From positions 2,542,001 through 2,606,000 of the forward strand of contig NZ_JAVDQF010000001.1 of NCBI RefSeq assembly GCF_031454135.1: DNA of 64,000 nt, in the 5' to 3' direction. How positions within the stretch are numbered: position 1 is the first letter of the stretch; the number at the start of each line of letters is the position of its first letter. This document shows, piece by piece, positions 61,037 to 64,000 of the stretch. Below the pieces are notes generated by a model. That model ran no database searches, was not told the origin of the DNA, and was given only the letters and a program-made list of their open reading frames with translations. Origin of the DNA: Arthrobacter russicus. Its GTDB lineage: Bacteria; Actinomycetota; Actinomycetes; Actinomycetales; Micrococcaceae. The position numbers and the translations under genes were made by a program.

Positions 61037-62407
61037 ATGCATACCGTTGTTGAGACCGATTCCAAGGAACCGCCCGTGCCCAGTCCAGAAATTCCACGCG
61101 CTGTTCCGGCTGGAACGCAGCTGATTGCCGCCGACTTCGATGCCCCGGCCGGCCCGGCCGCCGCACCGCACCGGCTCGGTTTTTTCCGGCAACTCGGCCG
61201 CGATCTCGGTTACAGTCTGGCCTCGTTCTTCATCTCGATTCCCGCATTCTCGGTCGTCGTGACGCTGTTCTCGGCCGGGGTCGGCACCCTGGTGATCTAT
61301 CTGGGGCTCTTCGTGCTGATCGGTTGCCTGTTCTGCGCCAGCTTCTTCGCCGCAGCCGAGCGAAACCTGGCCGAATGGAACCGGGGGCCGTTGCCGCCCC
61401 ACGTTTACAAGCAAATCGTGTCCCGCGGCCAAAAAGGCCTGCTCACCCCGCTGAGCGATTCGCTGCGCTGGCGCGAGGCCATCCATGCGGTGTTGGTGTT
61501 CCCGATCCGGATCGCGGTCTTCTGCCTGGCGCTGACCTGGCTGTTGACCGGGCCCGGCGAACTCACCGCGTTTTATTGGAAACGGTTCCTGCCCGAGGAC
61601 AACCGGGACCTTTGGGACCTGCTCGGCGTCAACCCGGTTTACCACGACTGGATCGACGTCGGAATCGGCCTCTTCTTCATCGTCACCCTGCCGTTCGTGC
61701 TCAAAGGATCGGCGTTGCTGCTTCGGGTCTTCGCACGTTCCATGCTGACCAACCAATCGTCGGTGCTCAAAGAACAAGTCCGGCGTGCCGAGGCGTCCCG
61801 GGATTCCGCAGTGGCCGCGGAAGCCGGAAACCTGCGCCGCTTGGAACGGGACATCCACGACGGCCCGCAGCAGCGGCTGGTCCGGGTTTCGATGGATCTG
61901 AAATCAGCACAGCGCCGATTGGCCCGGGGGGAGGCCGGGGCCAGCGAACTGGTGGCCGAAGCGTTGAAGCAGACCCAGGACACCTTGGGCGAGCTGCGCG
62001 CGATATCCCGGGGGATCGCGCCGCCGATCCTGGTGGACCGCGGGCTGCCGGCGGCCGTGGAAGCAGCGGCCGCCCGCACTCCGGTCCCGGTCACGGTCCG
62101 CGTGGAAGGCCTGGGCAAACGCAGACTGGCCGAGAACATCGAGAACACCGCCTACTTCGTGATCGCGGAATCGCTGACGAATGTGGCCAAGCACGCGCAC
62201 GCGACGTGCGCCGAAGTCACCCTGCGCAAGGAGCCGGGGCAGCTGACCGTGCAGATCGCCGACGACGGCCAAGGCGGAGCGCATTTGGGCAAAGGGCACG
62301 GGCTGGTCGGCTTGCAGGAACGCGCAGTCGCCAACGGCGGCAGCCTCGAACTGGCTTCGGACGGATCGGGAACCACGGTCTCGCTCACCCTGCCGCTGGC
62401 AGGCTGA
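61037..62407 (+). CDS. NarL-family sensor histidine kinase
   Basis: A 456-aa kinase. The N-terminal 'Sensor' type domain (about residues 45-240) has four predicted helices (LASFFISIPAFSVVVTLF and others). The HisKA_3 dimerisation segment has RLERDIHDGPQQRL with phospho-His274. The HATPase domain ends with ADDGQGG and GHGLVGLQERA. It phosphorylates the regulator encoded 43 nt downstream. The signal is unknown; the lack of an extended outer domain suggests membrane or envelope sensing. Confidence 0.93.
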   Translation: MHTVVETDSKEPPVPSPEIPRAVPAGTQLIAADFDAPAGPAAAPHRLGFFRQLGRDLGYSLASFFISIPAFSVVVTLFSAGVGTLVIYLGLFVLIGCLFCASFFAAAERNLAEWNRGPLPPHVYKQIVSRGQKGLLTPLSDSLRWREAIHAVLVFPIRIAVFCLALTWLLTGPGELTAFYWKRFLPEDNRDLWDLLGVNPVYHDWIDVGIGLFFIVTLPFVLKGSALLLRVFARSMLTNQSSVLKEQVRRAEASRDSAVAAEAGNLRRLERDIHDGPQQRLVRVSMDLKSAQRRLARGEAGASELVAEALKQTQDTLGELRAISRGIAPPILVDRGLPAAVEAAAARTPVPVTVRVEGLGKRRLAENIENTAYFVIAESLTNVAKHAHATCAEVTLRKEPGQLTVQIADDGQGGAHLGKGHGLVGLQERAVANGGSLELASDGSGTTVSLTLPLAG

Positions 62408-62450
62408 ACCGGCGAAATCCCGCGGCTGGGCAGGGACTACGCTGAGATGC

Positions 62451-63107
62451 GTGACTGCGATCAGAGTTGTGCTTGCCGAAGATTCCGTGTTGCTGCGCGA
62501 AGGATTGGTGCGGCTGCTCGGTGAGGCGGGCTATCAAGTCGCGGCCGCGGTCGGCGATGCCGAATCGTTGCTGACCGCGGTCGCCCAGGCCGAACCCGAG
62601 CTGGTGGTCACCGACGTCCGGATGCCGCCGGGGCACAGCGACGAGGGGCTGCGCGCGGCCTTGCAGATCAGATCCCGGAATTCCGGGATCGGGATCCTGG
62701 TGCTTTCGCAATACGTGGAACTGGCCTACGCCCGGGACCTGCTGGCCACGGCGGGCGCCGGCCGGGGTGTCGGCTACCTGCTCAAGGACCGGGTCACCGA
62801 TGTCGACGAACTCGCCGACGCCCTGCAACGGGTGCATGCCGGCGGCACGGTGCTGGACCCGGAAGTCGTCTCCGCATTGTTCGCCGGGAATGCCAAAGGG
62901 CCCTTGCACGACCTCACTGCGCGCGAGCGCGAGGTCATGGGGCTGATCGCCGAAGGCCGGAGCAATGCGGCGATCAGCGAACAGCTGGTGGTCTCCTCGG
63001 GCGCGGTCGAAAAACACATCTCTTCGATCTTCGCGAAACTCGACCTTCCGCCGTCGGCCGAGGACCATCGCAGGGTACTGGCAGTGCTGACCTGGCTTCG
63101 ACAATGA
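62451..63107 (+). CDS. NarL/LuxR-family response regulator
   Basis: A 218-aa regulator. The receiver domain (residues 4-120) has acidic pocket AEDS, phospho-acceptor Asp55 in VVTDVRMPPGH, a Ser/Thr switch in LVLSQYVE and Lys in YLLKDRV. The LuxR helix-turn-helix (about 150-210) has LTAREREVMGLIAEGRSNAAIS and SGAVEKHISSIFAKLDL. Cognate to the upstream kinase in a two-gene operon. Confidence 0.95.
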   Translation: MTAIRVVLAEDSVLLREGLVRLLGEAGYQVAAAVGDAESLLTAVAQAEPELVVTDVRMPPGHSDEGLRAALQIRSRNSGIGILVLSQYVELAYARDLLATAGAGRGVGYLLKDRVTDVDELADALQRVHAGGTVLDPEVVSALFAGNAKGPLHDLTAREREVMGLIAEGRSNAAISEQLVVSSGAVEKHISSIFAKLDLPPSAEDHRRVLAVLTWLRQ

Positions 63108-63236
63108 GTGCTGGAGCCGGTGGCTGGCGTCAATCTCGCCTAATGTATGGTGAACTAGGTTTTTGGACCGAGGCCGTTGAACCCGGTCCGAAGGCAGCAT
63201 CGACAACAGAACTTTCAGCAATACCGTAGGAGAAAC

Positions 63237-64000
63237 GTGCCCACCAAGGCATCTAGCAAGCGCGCATCGACCGGCAAGAAGCTGGTTATCGTGGAGTCCC
63301 CGGCAAAGGGCAAGACCATTGCCGGCTATCTCGGCGAGGGCTTCGAGGTCGAAGCCTCCTACGGCCATATCCGCGATCTGCCGCAGCCTTCGGACCTCCC
63401 TGCCGAGTTGAAGAAATCCTCGGTGGGCAAGTTCGCCGTCGATCTGGACAACAACTTCGAGCCGTACTACGTGGTCCCGGTCGACAAGAAGAAGCGCGTC
63501 GCCGAGCTCAAAGCGGCGCTCAAAGACGCCGACGAACTCTATCTGGCAACTGACGGTGACCGCGAAGGCGAAGCGATTGCCTGGCACCTGCTCGAGGTGC
63601 TCAAGCCCAAGGTGCCGGTCTATCGGCTCACCTTCCCGGAAATCACCAAGGAAGCCATCCAACGCGCGATGGGCGAACTGCGCGACGTCGATATGCCGAT
63701 GGTCGATGCGCAGGAAACCCGACGCGTCCTGGACCGGCTCTACGGTTATGAAATTTCCCCGGTGCTCTGGCGCAAGGTTTCCCGCGGGCTGTCCGCGGGC
63801 CGGGTGCAGTCGGTGGCCACCAGGCTGGTCGTCGAGCGGGAACGCGAGCGGATGGCTTTCCGTTCGGCGGAGTATTGGGATTTGCTGGGCGAATTCTCCC
63901 CGGTCGGATCGGCACAGACGTTCAAAGCGAAGCTGGTTGCCCTCGATGGCGCGCGGGTCGCCACCGGGCGGGACTTCAGCGACACCGGAGCGCTGACCGG
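63237..64000 (+). CDS. topA: DNA topoisomerase I, N-terminal part (runs off window)
   Basis: A partial type IA topoisomerase of 254 codons, cut by the window end. GTG at 63237 follows TAGGAGA by 5 nt. The TOPRIM domain has KKLVIVESPAKGKTIAGYL and the acidic ATDGDREGEAIAWH, which binds magnesium. The following domain has the conserved SRGLSAGRVQSVATRLVV segment near the active site. The catalytic Tyr lies beyond the window. It relaxes negative supercoils. The 129-nt upstream spacer holds its promoter, which I cannot place with confidence. Confidence 0.95.
   Translation, partial: MPTKASSKRASTGKKLVIVESPAKGKTIAGYLGEGFEVEASYGHIRDLPQPSDLPAELKKSSVGKFAVDLDNNFEPYYVVPVDKKKRVAELKAALKDADELYLATDGDREGEAIAWHLLEVLKPKVPVYRLTFPEITKEAIQRAMGELRDVDMPMVDAQETRRVLDRLYGYEISPVLWRKVSRGLSAGRVQSVATRLVVERERERMAFRSAEYWDLLGEFSPVGSAQTFKAKLVALDGARVATGRDFSDTGALT

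Overview
The window is chromosomal DNA of a high-GC Gram-positive bacterium of the class Actinomycetia, most likely a member of the Micrococcaceae (Arthrobacter-like). The evidence is the codon bias toward G/C, the actinobacterial Tad pilus cluster with its linked DEAH helicase, the MarP-type protease, the Crp/GlxR regulator and the class III metallophosphoesterase next to a PonA2-like penicillin-binding protein. The genus is inferred from remembered protein resemblance, not from a search.

Layout. 0-8.7 kb: the tail of a PGRP/amidase-type gene, a wall-anchored X-prolyl hydrolase, a tRNA-Pro(CGG) with promoter and terminator, a secreted M28 aminopeptidase and a heterodimeric ABC exporter. 8.9-15.9 kb: an accessory region of membrane, secreted and DUF1906/peptidoglycan-binding proteins, with very small overlapping ORFs, ending in a decayed IS110-family transposase. 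16-23.2 kb: a conserved core block of metallophosphoesterase, PonA-type PBP, DUF4177, RidA, NUDIX, Crp and MarP. 23.2-38.2 kb: a carbohydrate and small-molecule uptake block with two CUT1 ABC importers. One is in an operon with a DeoR regulator and a type II dehydroquinase. The other goes with a ROK kinase, a ROK repressor and an M81 (MlrC-like) hydrolase, opposite a divergent epimerase/dehydrogenase pair. 38.2-45.7 kb: VOC and UBP-zinc-finger proteins, acetyl-CoA synthetase, nth, a CoA-type NUDIX hydrolase and a family-A polymerase. 45.9-53 kb: Ssd-TadA-TadB-TadC-pilin-TadE-TadG-like and the linked helicase. 53-64 kb: a trypsin-like protease, TrhO, a PheS-like ligase with an FDX-ACB domain, an NCS1 permease, a methyltransferase, a deleted MFS relic, an ArsR-type regulator, a NarL-type two-component system and the start of topA.

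The order metallophosphoesterase - PBP - DUF4177 - RidA - Crp - MarP - acs - nth/NUDIX - ssd/tad - helicase - topA follows the Mycobacterium tuberculosis Rv3683-Rv3646c neighbourhood as I remember it. The sugar block is therefore best read as an insertion between marP and acs, and the 8.9-15.9 kb region as accessory DNA next to the conserved block.

Most promising for new biology: the DUF1906 and membrane/secreted cluster with its micro-ORFs, the M81-ROK-ABC divergent regulon, dehydroquinase in a sugar-importer operon, and the single-chain PheS-like ligase. No CRISPR array, rRNA or intact prophage was seen. No intergenic gap without a gene exceeds 300 bases.
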